This document shows positions 33,731 through 42,296 of a stretch of DNA of 64,000 bases, one piece after another. How positions within the stretch are numbered: the first letter of the stretch is position 1; each line of letters opens with the position of its first letter. The stretch is from NCBI GenBank assembly GCA_965224745.1, contig CBDCZY010000003.1, positions 1-64,000 of the forward strand, read 5' to 3'. This DNA is from CBDCZY01 sp965224745 (GTDB lineage: Bacteria > Pseudomonadota > Gammaproteobacteria > Methylococcales > Methylomonadaceae). The notes under the pieces are model-generated. The model was not told the DNA's origin. It did no database searches and saw only the letters and a program-made list of their open reading frames with translations. Position numbers and translations under genes: made by a program.

Positions 33731-34423
33731 TTATTCAACGGCAAACGAACATTTTTTGTTATAGTTATAGTGATTTACTGCGGTCAACCTCAATGATAAG
33801 CCATGAAGCTCCAGTGCTGACAGGCTAATAGAATCCCCTACGAATTTAGAAATTACACCCGTACTTTGTGCGCCGAACGAAGCTTGGAACGCACATTTTC
33901 CCTCTTCTGTTTTAACCACTGAAATTCTCAGTGATTTGTTTAAGAGAAAATCTGTGTTCCCCATTTCTATCATTACCGATGAGTTGTCTTTTTCCACCTT
34001 TTTTACTTTGTCTAAGGCTGTTTGCATTTCGTAAGACTTTTTTAGTTTTTCGATTACTTGCCCCGCAACTTCGGATGCACTTGGGCTCTTACCATCTTTC
34101 CCTGGATAGCCATGAGGACCTCTTTCTCCGGCATCACCTTTGGACCCAATAGGACCAACAGAAGATAGCCCAATAGGACCAACGGGCCCTCTCGACCCCG
34201 TGAGCTTTTGGGAAAATTCTTCGTTTCTGACTAAGGCATCCGACAGTTCTTTTACGAAAGCTTCATTATTGACAAGTTCAGTTACAATTATTTTCGGGTC
34301 AGCCGCACTTTTCGCTGAGTCAACAAGATTATTTCCCCACTGGTAAATTCCTATCGCAGCGCCTGCAACTGTGATGATCGCAATCAAGACTTTTGCAATT
34401 GGATGCTCATCTAGAATTCTCAT
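33731..34423 (-). CDS. Membrane-anchored collagen-like protein, cassette gene
   Basis: 230 residues. Membrane helix near 8-27 (PIAKVLIAIITVAGAAIGIY), an acidic/helical linker, then Gly-X-Y collagen-like triplets at about 76-112 (GSRGPVGPIGL, GPIGSKGDAGERGPHGYPGK). A coiled segment (VAGQVIEKLKKSYEMQTALD) and a globular C-terminal domain with two Cys (GKCAFQASFGAQ; KKCSFAVE) follow, which could form a disulfide outside the cytoplasm. It probably trimerises through the triplets and projects a domain outside the membrane; function unknown. An identical second copy is at 37366-38058. Confidence 0.85.
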   Translation of the reverse strand: MRILDEHPIAKVLIAIITVAGAAIGIYQWGNNLVDSAKSAADPKIIVTELVNNEAFVKELSDALVRNEEFSQKLTGSRGPVGPIGLSSVGPIGSKGDAGERGPHGYPGKDGKSPSASEVAGQVIEKLKKSYEMQTALDKVKKVEKDNSSVMIEMGNTDFLLNKSLRISVVKTEEGKCAFQASFGAQSTGVISKFVGDSISLSALELHGLSLRLTAVNHYNYNKKCSFAVE

Positions 34424-34460
34424 GCCTAATCCCCAATTTTGTGACGTTCTTTCTTTTTCA

Positions 34461-34576
34461 GCCTAACGCTAAGTTCAGATGCCCAAAAGTGGCCTTTGTT
34501 TTGTGCAATAATGAAGCGTAGCGGAATGCACAAAACAAAGGACGCTTTTTGGGTCAGCTGGAACGTTTTGTTAGCC
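34461..34576 (-). repeat. attC site, type B
   Basis: GCCTAAC ... GTTAGCC; type B arms with one A fewer on the left side and a GGAACGTTTT right end. Confidence 0.92.
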
Positions 34577-35929
34577 TTCTCCGATAACACCCTCAACACT
34601 TGTAGGTCTTACTTTTACGTTTTGCTTAATTTGCATAAACTCTGGATTTTCTTCTGGTTTGTGATAAACCACTCGATAGGGGATTATCAACTTCCCAGAT
34701 TCAACTTCTTGCTGGAAATTTTTAATAGATTCCCCCCCATTAATAGAAACTTTAAGTGAAACTACTTTTTCAGCTTTACCTCCTACAGGTAAGTCAACTG
34801 TTGATTTAAATCCATCATCAGACACCGTTAATGGAAAATTACCCACATTGTCTAATGAGACAGTGAAATTGATCTGAGCTTCATTATCGTCATAGGTTAC
34901 CGTAGGTATTTCACTCGGGTTATGCTTTTTAATGTGAACATGTAAATATGGCTTGTCTGGATTGCAAATACTCTCTTGAACGCTAGCTTCTTTCAAAGGG
35001 AGCTTCTCAAATATTTGACCAAATTTTATCTGCTTGTCAGGGTCATAGTTACCATCTAATAAATTTATTAAACGGATACAAAACTCAGAGAATCCACTTC
35101 TAGACCATGAGAGATTCAGAATCAAATTTTTACTTGTATGCCTGACTCCATAGCTTTTTGAAACTGCCCAATATTCACCTGTGTAAACGAAAGTTGCACC
35201 TCCTCCACTTTCCGCTAATTGAGCGTTTCCGTTTTCGGTCAAATAAATATCTAGGTCATCTATTTTTTTAGCCAAAGGGAGTAAGTTATCTTCGGAGTCT
35301 GGTGCTTCAATTGAGTTTAATGAAATCACTCCTGTGGATGTGTCGTCAGACTCATACCTGAGTACCATTCCACCAATGAAACCATGAGCCTCTTTACCTT
35401 TATGTAAATCCTTTATAAGGTGATTTTTCTTAACTTCAGACTCTTTAAGGTCAAGATAAATTACCCCGCTATGGTAAGTTGCTGGTAGCTGATCTTTAAA
35501 AGAATTTATTTCTTTAAGTTTATCGATTGAGTCTACAATGGATTTCTTCGTTAACCTTGATTTAACTTCATACACTGCTACTACGTATTTTGCTGGAATC
35601 GCTAAATATTTACCCTGTTGGCTATTATCGTAATTGCCTTCGGCCCATAGGACTGGAGCTTCAAGAACTTGATATATAATAATGTCATAATGATATAAGG
35701 TCTTTGAATCATCATAAAGGTTAGGAATTATATAACCTGATGTAACAGCATATTTTTTAGGTAAGAATTCACTCAACCATTTTCTTAAATATGCCTCGAC
35801 ACCATCTCCATGAGCTGTTTTAACTGGTCGATTGGCTTGCTGTTCATAGATTTTATCGAACTCATCTAGTATATCTTTTCTATTTCGGTAAAATTGTTTC
35901 CAACCATGTTGACCATAACAATCTTCCAT
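34571..35929 (-). CDS. DUF6602-like protein with possible PD-(D/E)XK nuclease core, cassette gene
   Basis: 452 residues from ATG 35929, chosen because GGGAG lies 6 bp upstream; a TTG at 35941 is the alternative. The N-terminal region (about 20-180) looks like DUF6602: GDGVEAYLRKWLSEFLPKKY, then D82 in HYDIIIYQ and E121-V-K123 in VAVYEVKSRLTKKS, the spacing of a PD-(D/E)XK nuclease core. The C-terminal 130 residues look like an immunoglobulin-type beta domain (VTYDDNEAQINFTVSLDNVG; GFKSTVDLPVGGKAEKV). Relatives are often near phage-defence genes; a DNA-cutting defence role is an inference. No partner gene is present in the cassette. Confidence 0.75.
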   Translation of the reverse strand: MEDCYGQHGWKQFYRNRKDILDEFDKIYEQQANRPVKTAHGDGVEAYLRKWLSEFLPKKYAVTSGYIIPNLYDDSKTLYHYDIIIYQVLEAPVLWAEGNYDNSQQGKYLAIPAKYVVAVYEVKSRLTKKSIVDSIDKLKEINSFKDQLPATYHSGVIYLDLKESEVKKNHLIKDLHKGKEAHGFIGGMVLRYESDDTSTGVISLNSIEAPDSEDNLLPLAKKIDDLDIYLTENGNAQLAESGGGATFVYTGEYWAVSKSYGVRHTSKNLILNLSWSRSGFSEFCIRLINLLDGNYDPDKQIKFGQIFEKLPLKEASVQESICNPDKPYLHVHIKKHNPSEIPTVTYDDNEAQINFTVSLDNVGNFPLTVSDDGFKSTVDLPVGGKAEKVVSLKVSINGGESIKNFQQEVESGKLIIPYRVVYHKPEENPEFMQIKQNVKVRPTSVEGVIGEG

Positions 35930-35954
35930 CGATACTCCCAATTTTCTCTGAGAA

Positions 35955-36052
35955 GGCTAACGCCTGCATCAGCTGACGTAATAAGGGGCGGTTTTTTTGC
36001 CTCAGCAAAAAAAATGACGCTTATTACGGTCAGCTGGATGCGATTGTTAGCT
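35955..36052 (-). repeat. attC site, type A
   Basis: GGCTAAC ... GTTAGCT, almost the same as 30879-30976 (difference in GCCTCAGC vs GCCTTAGC at the centre). Confidence 0.93.
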
Positions 36053-36087
36053 CTCTGATTGGCAGGACATTTCATTTGAACTCTCAT

Positions 36088-37197
36088 TTAGCCCAACGGG
36101 ACATCGCGATCTTCGAATATTTTCGACCGGAATTCTGGCGTAAACGAGAGAATTCCAAGCTTACTCCCGAAACGGTGAACCTTGCGTATTTCTGGTTCCA
36201 CTTCATCCCACGCACGAACGACAGCTGTCCAATACGACGCCTTGAATGGATCTTGAAGCAACCCTTTGGCCATGAAGTGCGCTGGAATGTCGCCGCCAGA
36301 TGCATAACGTTTTAGCCAGAAGAACCCCGCGCTATATGCAGCACCAGTGCATAGATACACAAGTTCACTTCGGCTTAGTAGATGCAACTCATGTCCTAGA
36401 CCGCCCAAGTCCAGCTTTTCGAACACATTTGGTAGACATACTTCTAAGCGCCGGATTGGTGTTGGGTGACTACCCACTGGATGTTTTGTTGGGTCTACAG
36501 GCCTATCACCATTAAATCTATAGAGTGCACATGAAATCCCAGTTACCAACAAAAATAGGTTGCTGCGGAATTCCTTCAGATCGTTCTCGGTGGCATTTCC
36601 TTCCATAGGCAGAAAATGGCGGGCCAACTCCTGTACACACCACTGAATTGCTTCGACATCAGCCGCGAATTCGGTGACGTGCGATATGAGGGATGCTCTC
36701 GCCCCCAACTCGTTTGATCCATCCGACTCACAATCATCGATGCGAGCTACCAAGGACTGGCCACCGAATTTTTCGCGAATGTACCCATGTTCCTGGATTA
36801 AGTGACCAACCTCATGAAAGAACACCCACGTCAGAGCACCAATAAACATATTTTGGATGCTGTCTAGTTTATCTATATAACCTGGCAGTCTTGGTTTCGG
36901 ATTGAAGTCCTTGAAAATTGTGTCATAGGGCTCCTCTAATAGCGCGGCTGCACCAAACTGATGGTAGTCCTCCACGTCCCTATACAATCGAAGGGCTAAT
37001 TCATAGCAAATGACAACTCGGTGGTTAGGAGCAACATTTGGGTCACCCGGTGACTCTGCCCAAGCGGAGACGCGCCGCTCTGTACTCCACGCAAAATCTA
37101 ACGTGCCTCCCAGATCGGCATAAATACCTCCAGCAAGGTCTCCAGAGACGGAGGACAAAACATCTACTGCCAAGTTGATAACGTCGGTATCTTCCAT
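36088..37197 (-). CDS. HExxH zinc metalloprotease-like protein, cassette gene
   Basis: 369 residues from ATG 37197; a longer frame runs back into attC sequence and is rejected. The zinc motif HEVGH is at 128-132 (WVFFHEVGHLIQEHG), and E176/D180 in HVTEFAADVEAIQW supply the third ligand, as in gluzincins of the M48-like type. Near 208-225 there is a hydrophobic stretch (NLFLLVTGISCALYRF), and HPTPIRRLEVCLP near 246 resembles the HPPxxxRI region of M48 peptidases. The substrate is unknown. Base composition and codons are clearly richer in G and C than its neighbours, a sign of separate origin. Confidence 0.8.
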   Translation of the reverse strand: MEDTDVINLAVDVLSSVSGDLAGGIYADLGGTLDFAWSTERRVSAWAESPGDPNVAPNHRVVICYELALRLYRDVEDYHQFGAAALLEEPYDTIFKDFNPKPRLPGYIDKLDSIQNMFIGALTWVFFHEVGHLIQEHGYIREKFGGQSLVARIDDCESDGSNELGARASLISHVTEFAADVEAIQWCVQELARHFLPMEGNATENDLKEFRSNLFLLVTGISCALYRFNGDRPVDPTKHPVGSHPTPIRRLEVCLPNVFEKLDLGGLGHELHLLSRSELVYLCTGAAYSAGFFWLKRYASGGDIPAHFMAKGLLQDPFKASYWTAVVRAWDEVEPEIRKVHRFGSKLGILSFTPEFRSKIFEDRDVPLG

Positions 37198-37233
37198 ATA
37201 TGCAGGGTTAAATGACTCGCGTGATCGAAAGAG

Positions 37234-37350
37234 AGCTAACGCTAAGTTCAGCTGCCCAAAAAGTGGCCTTTGTTTTGTGCAAAAATGAAGCGCAGCGGAA
37301 TGCACAAAACAAAGGACGCTTTTTGGGTCAGCTGCAACGCCTGGTTAGGC
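37234..37350 (-). repeat. attC site, type B (collagen-like cassette, newest copy)
   Basis: AGCTAAC ... GTTAGGC, identical inside to 33599-33715. It belongs to the first cassette of the array. Confidence 0.94.
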
Positions 37351-37365
37351 TTAAATCTTCCAACC

Positions 37366-38058
37366 TTATTCAACGGCAAACGAACATTTTTTGTTATAGT
37401 TATAGTGATTTACTGCGGTCAACCTCAATGATAAGCCATGAAGCTCCAGTGCTGACAGGCTAATAGAATCCCCTACGAATTTAGAAATTACACCCGTACT
37501 TTGTGCGCCGAACGAAGCTTGGAACGCACATTTTCCCTCTTCTGTTTTAACCACTGAAATTCTCAGTGATTTGTTTAAGAGAAAATCTGTGTTCCCCATT
37601 TCTATCATTACCGATGAGTTGTCTTTTTCCACCTTTTTTACTTTGTCTAAGGCTGTTTGCATTTCGTAAGACTTTTTTAGTTTTTCGATTACTTGCCCCG
37701 CAACTTCGGATGCACTTGGGCTCTTACCATCTTTCCCTGGATAGCCATGAGGACCTCTTTCTCCGGCATCACCTTTGGACCCAATAGGACCAACAGAAGA
37801 TAGCCCAATAGGACCAACGGGCCCTCTCGACCCCGTGAGCTTTTGGGAAAATTCTTCGTTTCTGACTAAGGCATCCGACAGTTCTTTTACGAAAGCTTCA
37901 TTATTGACAAGTTCAGTTACAATTATTTTCGGGTCAGCCGCACTTTTCGCTGAGTCAACAAGATTATTTCCCCACTGGTAAATTCCTATCGCAGCGCCTG
38001 CAACTGTGATGATCGCAATCAAGACTTTTGCAATTGGATGCTCATCTAGAATTCTCAT
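37366..38058 (-). CDS. Membrane-anchored collagen-like protein, duplicate
   Basis: Identical over all 230 residues to the protein at 33731-34423, including helix 8-27 and Gly-X-Y triplets 76-112. The identity covers the whole 862-bp cassette from core to core and stops at the cores, so it arose by cassette movement rather than by a random segmental duplication. It is now the first cassette next to the candidate attI and so may be the best expressed gene of the array. Confidence 0.85.
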   Translation of the reverse strand: MRILDEHPIAKVLIAIITVAGAAIGIYQWGNNLVDSAKSAADPKIIVTELVNNEAFVKELSDALVRNEEFSQKLTGSRGPVGPIGLSSVGPIGSKGDAGERGPHGYPGKDGKSPSASEVAGQVIEKLKKSYEMQTALDKVKKVEKDNSSVMIEMGNTDFLLNKSLRISVVKTEEGKCAFQASFGAQSTGVISKFVGDSISLSALELHGLSLRLTAVNHYNYNKKCSFAVE

Positions 38059-38095
38059 GCCTAATCCCCAATTTTGTGACGTTCTTTCTTTTTCA

Positions 38096-38240
38096 GCCTA
38101 ACTACTGAATCCTAGGCACTTTTGCCTGGTATCCTGGTATTAGCTGCCTTTTCGGGCAAATTTGCCTGCTTATTAAAATATCCTGTCATTTTTGCCTGCT
38201 ATTCTACTATTAGAGTAATAATCAGGCACTTTTGCCTGCA
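38096..38240 (-). other. Candidate attI site with a repeated palindrome
   Basis: The core GCCTAAC (38096-38102) is where the first cassette joins non-cassette DNA. Read on the minus strand, the next 140 bp hold four copies of a palindromic motif: CAGGCAAAAGTGCCTG, CAGGCAAAAATGACAG, CAGGCAAATTTGCCCG and CAGGCAAAAGTGCCTA, spaced 40, 30 and 40 bp. Such same-face spacing suggests protein binding (integrase or regulator). An integrase gene is expected just to the right but an IS21-family element is there instead. Confidence 0.55.
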
Positions 38241-38308
38241 TGTCTCGCGTCAATTACTTTGTCCGGTTTGGCGACAATTATGATGGCCGGTTGAGTGTTT
38301 AAGGTTTT

Positions 38309-39046
38309 TTATGATTTTTTCTGATGTTTCCTCCTGTAACTGTTGCCGTCGATTTCAAGAATCGTGGCATGATGGATAATGCGGTCAATGGCGGCTACGG
38401 TCATTAATGTATCCGGGAATATCTGATCCCAGTGACTGAATGGCTGGTTTGATGTGATGATCAAGCTGCCACTTTCATAACGATGAGCAATAAACTCAAA
38501 CAGGACCTGGGTTTCTGAATCCGTTTTTTTAACATAACCAATATCATCGATAATGAGTACACGATATTTATCCAGTCGACTCATCACAGCCATTAAATCC
38601 AGCTCTTTTTTGGCCTGCTGCAGTAATTGCACCAGTGCGGTGGCAGCCAACCATTTTACCCGGATGCCTTGTTCGATAAGATGAAGCCCCAAAGCAGAAG
38701 CAATATGCGATTTACCGACACCGGAAGGGCCAATCAATAAAACATTATCTGCCTGTAGCGCCCACTGGGTATTATCGCGCAGCCCAATCACTTTCTTTTG
38801 AATGGTTTCCGGTAATTCATCAAAGCCTAAGGTGGCAAAACTTTTGCCCCGGGGTAATTTGGCTTCTTTGGTCCAGTTGCAAACTCGCGTTTCAAAGCGC
38901 CGTGCAATTTCATTTTCACACAGTTTAGACAGGTATTGGCTATAGCCCCATGCCTGTTTTGTGGCCTGTTCCTGATAAGCTTCATAATATTGCCAAAAAG
39001 CCAGCAAGCGAAGTTCTTTTAACATCATTGGCAAACCATCACTCAC
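38309..39046 (-). CDS. istB: IstB of IS21-family copy D
   Basis: 245-residue AAA+ helper ATPase identical to the other two copies; Walker A GPSGVGKSHIA, Walker B VLIIDDIGYV. Overlaps istA by 8 bp. Confidence 0.96.
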   Translation of the reverse strand: MSDGLPMMLKELRLLAFWQYYEAYQEQATKQAWGYSQYLSKLCENEIARRFETRVCNWTKEAKLPRGKSFATLGFDELPETIQKKVIGLRDNTQWALQADNVLLIGPSGVGKSHIASALGLHLIEQGIRVKWLAATALVQLLQQAKKELDLMAVMSRLDKYRVLIIDDIGYVKKTDSETQVLFEFIAHRYESGSLIITSNQPFSHWDQIFPDTLMTVAAIDRIIHHATILEIDGNSYRRKHQKKS

Positions 39047-40550
39047 AGCACACCTCCTGTCTCATCCACTGACCGGTCAGTAGTTGATCATAGTCAGCAA
39101 CCTGGTGTTGGCGTAGCGGTATCGGTGGCGGTGTACTGTGTTGTAAATACCTTGCCTGCAGGGATGTTAAATCGGGCAAGGCACCTTGTTCTGCCTGTCG
39201 CATTAGCTCAGTTGCCAGGGCACTTTCGCAATCATAATCATAGGCAAAGCGTAAAACAGCAACCATCCACTTGCATGCTTCTTGCGGTGTAAACTGTTTC
39301 TCTGCCTGCTTCCATAAAGCCCGATATTGCGTGTTAGGCAAAATATTATCGCGAAACTGTGAGAAGCGGAAGGCTTGTGGTTTGGCTGCCAGAGAATGAA
39401 TGATATGCCGGTAATCTATTCGTCGCGCTCGGCCGGTGGGCGTTGTTGGATAAATCCGAGGCAGATTGATCACCCGAGTTTGGCCAACAAAGCAGACCAA
39501 ACGATCATGGTAGAGATGCACCCTGACGCTTTCACCGATAAGGCGTGAAGGGACGGTATACAATGCGCGTTTTACAGCAATGGTACTGCTGGTGGTGACT
39601 TTTACCGACAGCTCAGCATAATCAACAAATCGGTGTTTGGGTAAGGCTAACAGGGTTTTGTGCTCTTCGGCCAACCTGCCTTTGCATCGTCTGTTCAGTT
39701 TGTCGACAATGTGTTCAAGAAACTCTCGATAAGCACGGAGTGTAGAAAAATCATTCGAACCGCGTAACTTTATGGCTTGATCAATGCGACGTTTTAATGA
39801 GCCATGCGGTGCTTCAATGGCGCCATTTTCATGACTAATGCCCAGATTATTGATGGTGGGCCGCATGCCATAATGCTTACATAAATCATGATAGTCTTCC
39901 GTCAGTCGCTGTTTTTCTACGTTATTGACGTAAGCCGCACTGAGGCTGTCTGTACGATGTTCCTTTGGTGAACCGCCTAAGGTGTGTAATGCACTTTGTA
40001 AGCCGTCAGCCAGTGCACTGTAGCTTTCTCCGCCCTGAATAACATGGACATGACGCCAACCACTAAAAGCCAGGCGAAACTGGTACAGTAAATGTGCGAA
40101 CGCCTTCCCGTCTATCGTAATGACGGTATTGGGGTGCGTAAAATCAGATAGTCCCTGATGACCCGCAGGTACCGACTGACGAAACATGACTTCTTTGTCC
40201 GGGCCTTGTGTGGCCTGCCAGTGTTTAACACGTCTTTGCAGTGTCCGAAGGTATTTCTCTGGATACTTTCCCGGATGCTGCTCATCCAGATGCTCCCACA
40301 GGGTAATGCCAGTTAAGGACGATTCATCTTCTAATAACGGAACCAGTTCTGAGTCCCATACGGCTTCTAATGGATCTTTGCGCGTTCGCCACTTTCGTTC
40401 TTTGTGTTCAGCTCTTTCACCTTTTTCGATCCGGCAACCTGATCGAACACTGATGCCGGCTTTTGCTGCGGATGTCTCCTGCGTACAACCTGTCTGACGA
40501 TTTTTCATATAACTATTTTCCTGTAATTGAGTGATGTGTTTACCGGACAA
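39039..40550 (-). CDS. istA: IstA transposase of IS21-family copy D
   Basis: 503-residue DDE transposase, complete, with the same motifs as copy C (GKAFAHLLY, EHRTDSLSAAY, HENGAIEAPHG) and Ile in MRPTINNLG. TTG start at 40550 behind GGAGG, with ATG 14 codons further as alternative. The native upstream region with the terminal repeats is intact in this copy. Confidence 0.96.
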   Translation of the reverse strand: MSGKHITQLQENSYMKNRQTGCTQETSAAKAGISVRSGCRIEKGERAEHKERKWRTRKDPLEAVWDSELVPLLEDESSLTGITLWEHLDEQHPGKYPEKYLRTLQRRVKHWQATQGPDKEVMFRQSVPAGHQGLSDFTHPNTVITIDGKAFAHLLYQFRLAFSGWRHVHVIQGGESYSALADGLQSALHTLGGSPKEHRTDSLSAAYVNNVEKQRLTEDYHDLCKHYGMRPTINNLGISHENGAIEAPHGSLKRRIDQAIKLRGSNDFSTLRAYREFLEHIVDKLNRRCKGRLAEEHKTLLALPKHRFVDYAELSVKVTTSSTIAVKRALYTVPSRLIGESVRVHLYHDRLVCFVGQTRVINLPRIYPTTPTGRARRIDYRHIIHSLAAKPQAFRFSQFRDNILPNTQYRALWKQAEKQFTPQEACKWMVAVLRFAYDYDCESALATELMRQAEQGALPDLTSLQARYLQHSTPPPIPLRQHQVADYDQLLTGQWMRQEVCCE

Positions 40551-40777
40551 GTCACTTCCTCCTAAGAGTAAAAAGTACTTATCAGTTTATACACTCAACC
40601 GGTCAAGATAATTGTCGTCTGACCGGACAGGTTAATTGTCGCCTAACAGCCTGCATATATTCAAATCCAACAAACTTATCTTCTAGTTGTTATTCTGCCA
40701 ATTACACAACCAGTTTGTCTACTAGTCATAGTTCATTGTGTGATGAGTTTGACAAATTAATAACCCCTTCTCTCTTT

Positions 40778-41541
40778 GGCATTGCTAATTTAGTATAGTT
40801 TTATGTTAGAATTAAATTTTTGATATCTTTCTAAAGAGAGCGAGAAATTTAATGGAATGCCCTAAATGCAAATCTAATAAAAACATCAAAGATGGTATCG
40901 TAAAACAAAAGCAGCGTTACAAATGTAAAGAATGTAATTTTCGATATACTGTTGCTAGTGGCTCGGGAGCCAAACCATTCTATTTAAGAAAGATGGCTCT
41001 TCAATTATATCTTGAAGGATTAGGGTTTCGTTCAATTGGTCGGGTTTTGAACGTAAGCAATGTCACGGTACTAAATTGGATTAGATCCTTTGGTGAGCAA
41101 GTTGCCGAATTGAAAAGTCCTGAACAAGTGATTTATGCTGAGATGGATGAAATGCATACCTATGTGGGTCAAAAAAAAGCTATAAATGGATATGGATTGC
41201 TGTTGATAGATATGGGAAAAAATTCATCAATTTCATTGTTGGCGACCGAAGCGTACAGACAGGACAAAAACTCTGGGAAGGAATTGAAGATCAATTAAAT
41301 GGAACAATAGCAACCGATTATTGGCAGCCCTATGAACATTTTATTCCTAGCGAAAAACACGTTCAATCCAAAGCTGAAACATACACAGTTGAAGGCTACA
41401 ATAGTATCTTTAGACATTTTCTTGCGCGAATGAGAAGAAAGACAAAATGTTACACAAAAAGTGTTCGAATGCTTGAGCTGTCTATATTACTCTTAATGCA
41501 TAAAAGAAATGGAACGTTAACTATACTAAATTAGCAATGCC
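40778..41541 (+). mobile_element. IS1-family element, copy 2
   Basis: 764 bp, same ends as copy 1, flanked by the 8-bp duplication CTCTCTTT (40770-40777 and 41542-41549). It lies in the non-coding DNA beyond the array start, 122 bp from the IS21 duplication. Confidence 0.95.
40852..41534 (+). CDS. IS1-family transposase (copy 2, needs -1 frameshift)
   Basis: Same as 11297-11979: InsA-like zinc-ribbon/HTH frame to 41298, then the InsB-like DDE part in the -1 frame ending at 41534. The frame switch at the run of eight A is conserved between both copies. Confidence 0.88.
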
Positions 41542-41735
41542 CTCTCTTTAATCATATTGGAAAGACTTCATTGGCTTTTTCCAAACATCTTCTTTTTTCG
41601 TAATCATCAACTACTTTATTACATTTATTTTGCCGGGCTCCTTGTGCTGAATCAAAAAAACGAAGAGGTCAAAATCGAAGACTCAATCGATGTACCAAGG
41701 GGAGGTCAACCCATAACTACCAAATTCCCAATCGC

Positions 41736-42296
41736 TTAATCAACAATTTGCGCCACTTTATCGTTTTGGAAAATCACGTTAAATTTGTTGAACCTAGAGC
41801 TCCAATAGGTCCATTGATTATCTTTCAATGTTGGTGTAGCATTTTTTGGCGGATAACCTAACGCTACTAAAACCCCTTTTTTCCTCATACCTTTTACTAC
41901 AGTCCCCGCTTCAATGTTTGCTTTTTCTAACCCTGTAAAAGGGTTTAAATTAACTTTATTCCCCCCAAATAGCCTTGCGAAAGCTTGGAACATAGTTTCA
42001 TTGGTATGCTTGGGGATATTTTTTATAATGAGCGGCTGATTCGAGGACACAATTTGAAGCTCAGCTATCTTTGCACTTATACTGACCAGCTTAACTGGCG
42101 TGTTAACCGGAAGCAAAAAACCGCGACGAAAATTGGTTGTTTGATGGACACCTTTTTCATAACGGATAGTCATTTGAGAAAAGTAAGTTTCGTCTAGCTT
42201 TATATTGGCAGGAAGCTCTTCTGGCTTCAATGATCCATTACAACCCGTTAAAACAATGATTAAACAAGTAAATATCAAAAAACGTTGCAATGACAT
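41736..42296 (-). CDS. Lipoprotein with BamE/SmpA-like C-terminal domain
   Basis: 186 residues. The signal peptide ends with lipobox LTGC (Cys 19), so the protein is lipid-anchored; Asn follows the Cys, consistent with outer-membrane sorting. The last 60 residues (AGTVVKGMRKKGVLVALGYP; NQWTYWSSRFNKFNVIFQND; KVAQIVD) match the short beta-lactamase-inhibitor-like fold of SmpA/OmlA/BamE proteins. The N-terminal domain (DETYFSQMTIRYEKGVHQTT) is not recognised. No partner gene nearby; it lies just outside the cassette array and is probably native. Confidence 0.8.
   Translation of the reverse strand: MSLQRFLIFTCLIIVLTGCNGSLKPEELPANIKLDETYFSQMTIRYEKGVHQTTNFRRGFLLPVNTPVKLVSISAKIAELQIVSSNQPLIIKNIPKHTNETMFQAFARLFGGNKVNLNPFTGLEKANIEAGTVVKGMRKKGVLVALGYPPKNATPTLKDNQWTYWSSRFNKFNVIFQNDKVAQIVD

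Larger units (their letters stand above)
38241..40648 (-). mobile_element. IS21-family element, copy D (intact)
   Basis: 2408 bp, ends TGTCTCGCG and CGCCTAACA, flanked by a 7-bp duplication GCCTGCA (38234-38240 and 40649-40655). It is the only one of the three copies with a target duplication and without a nested IS, so it is the reference for reconstructing A and C. Confidence 0.96.

Noticed and set aside
21822..37350. Regularly spaced repeats as a CRISPR array
   Set aside because: Repeats are about 57-130 bp, palindromic with GTTAG-type ends and separated by whole genes; no cas genes are present.
38241..41735. Integron integrase gene next to the candidate attI
   Set aside because: Only IS21, IS1 and short non-coding pieces are found; no tyrosine-recombinase motif in any frame.
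41557..41739. 60-codon plus-strand frame beyond IS1 copy 2
   Set aside because: No ribosome-binding site and no recognisable domain; it converges onto the lipoprotein gene end.
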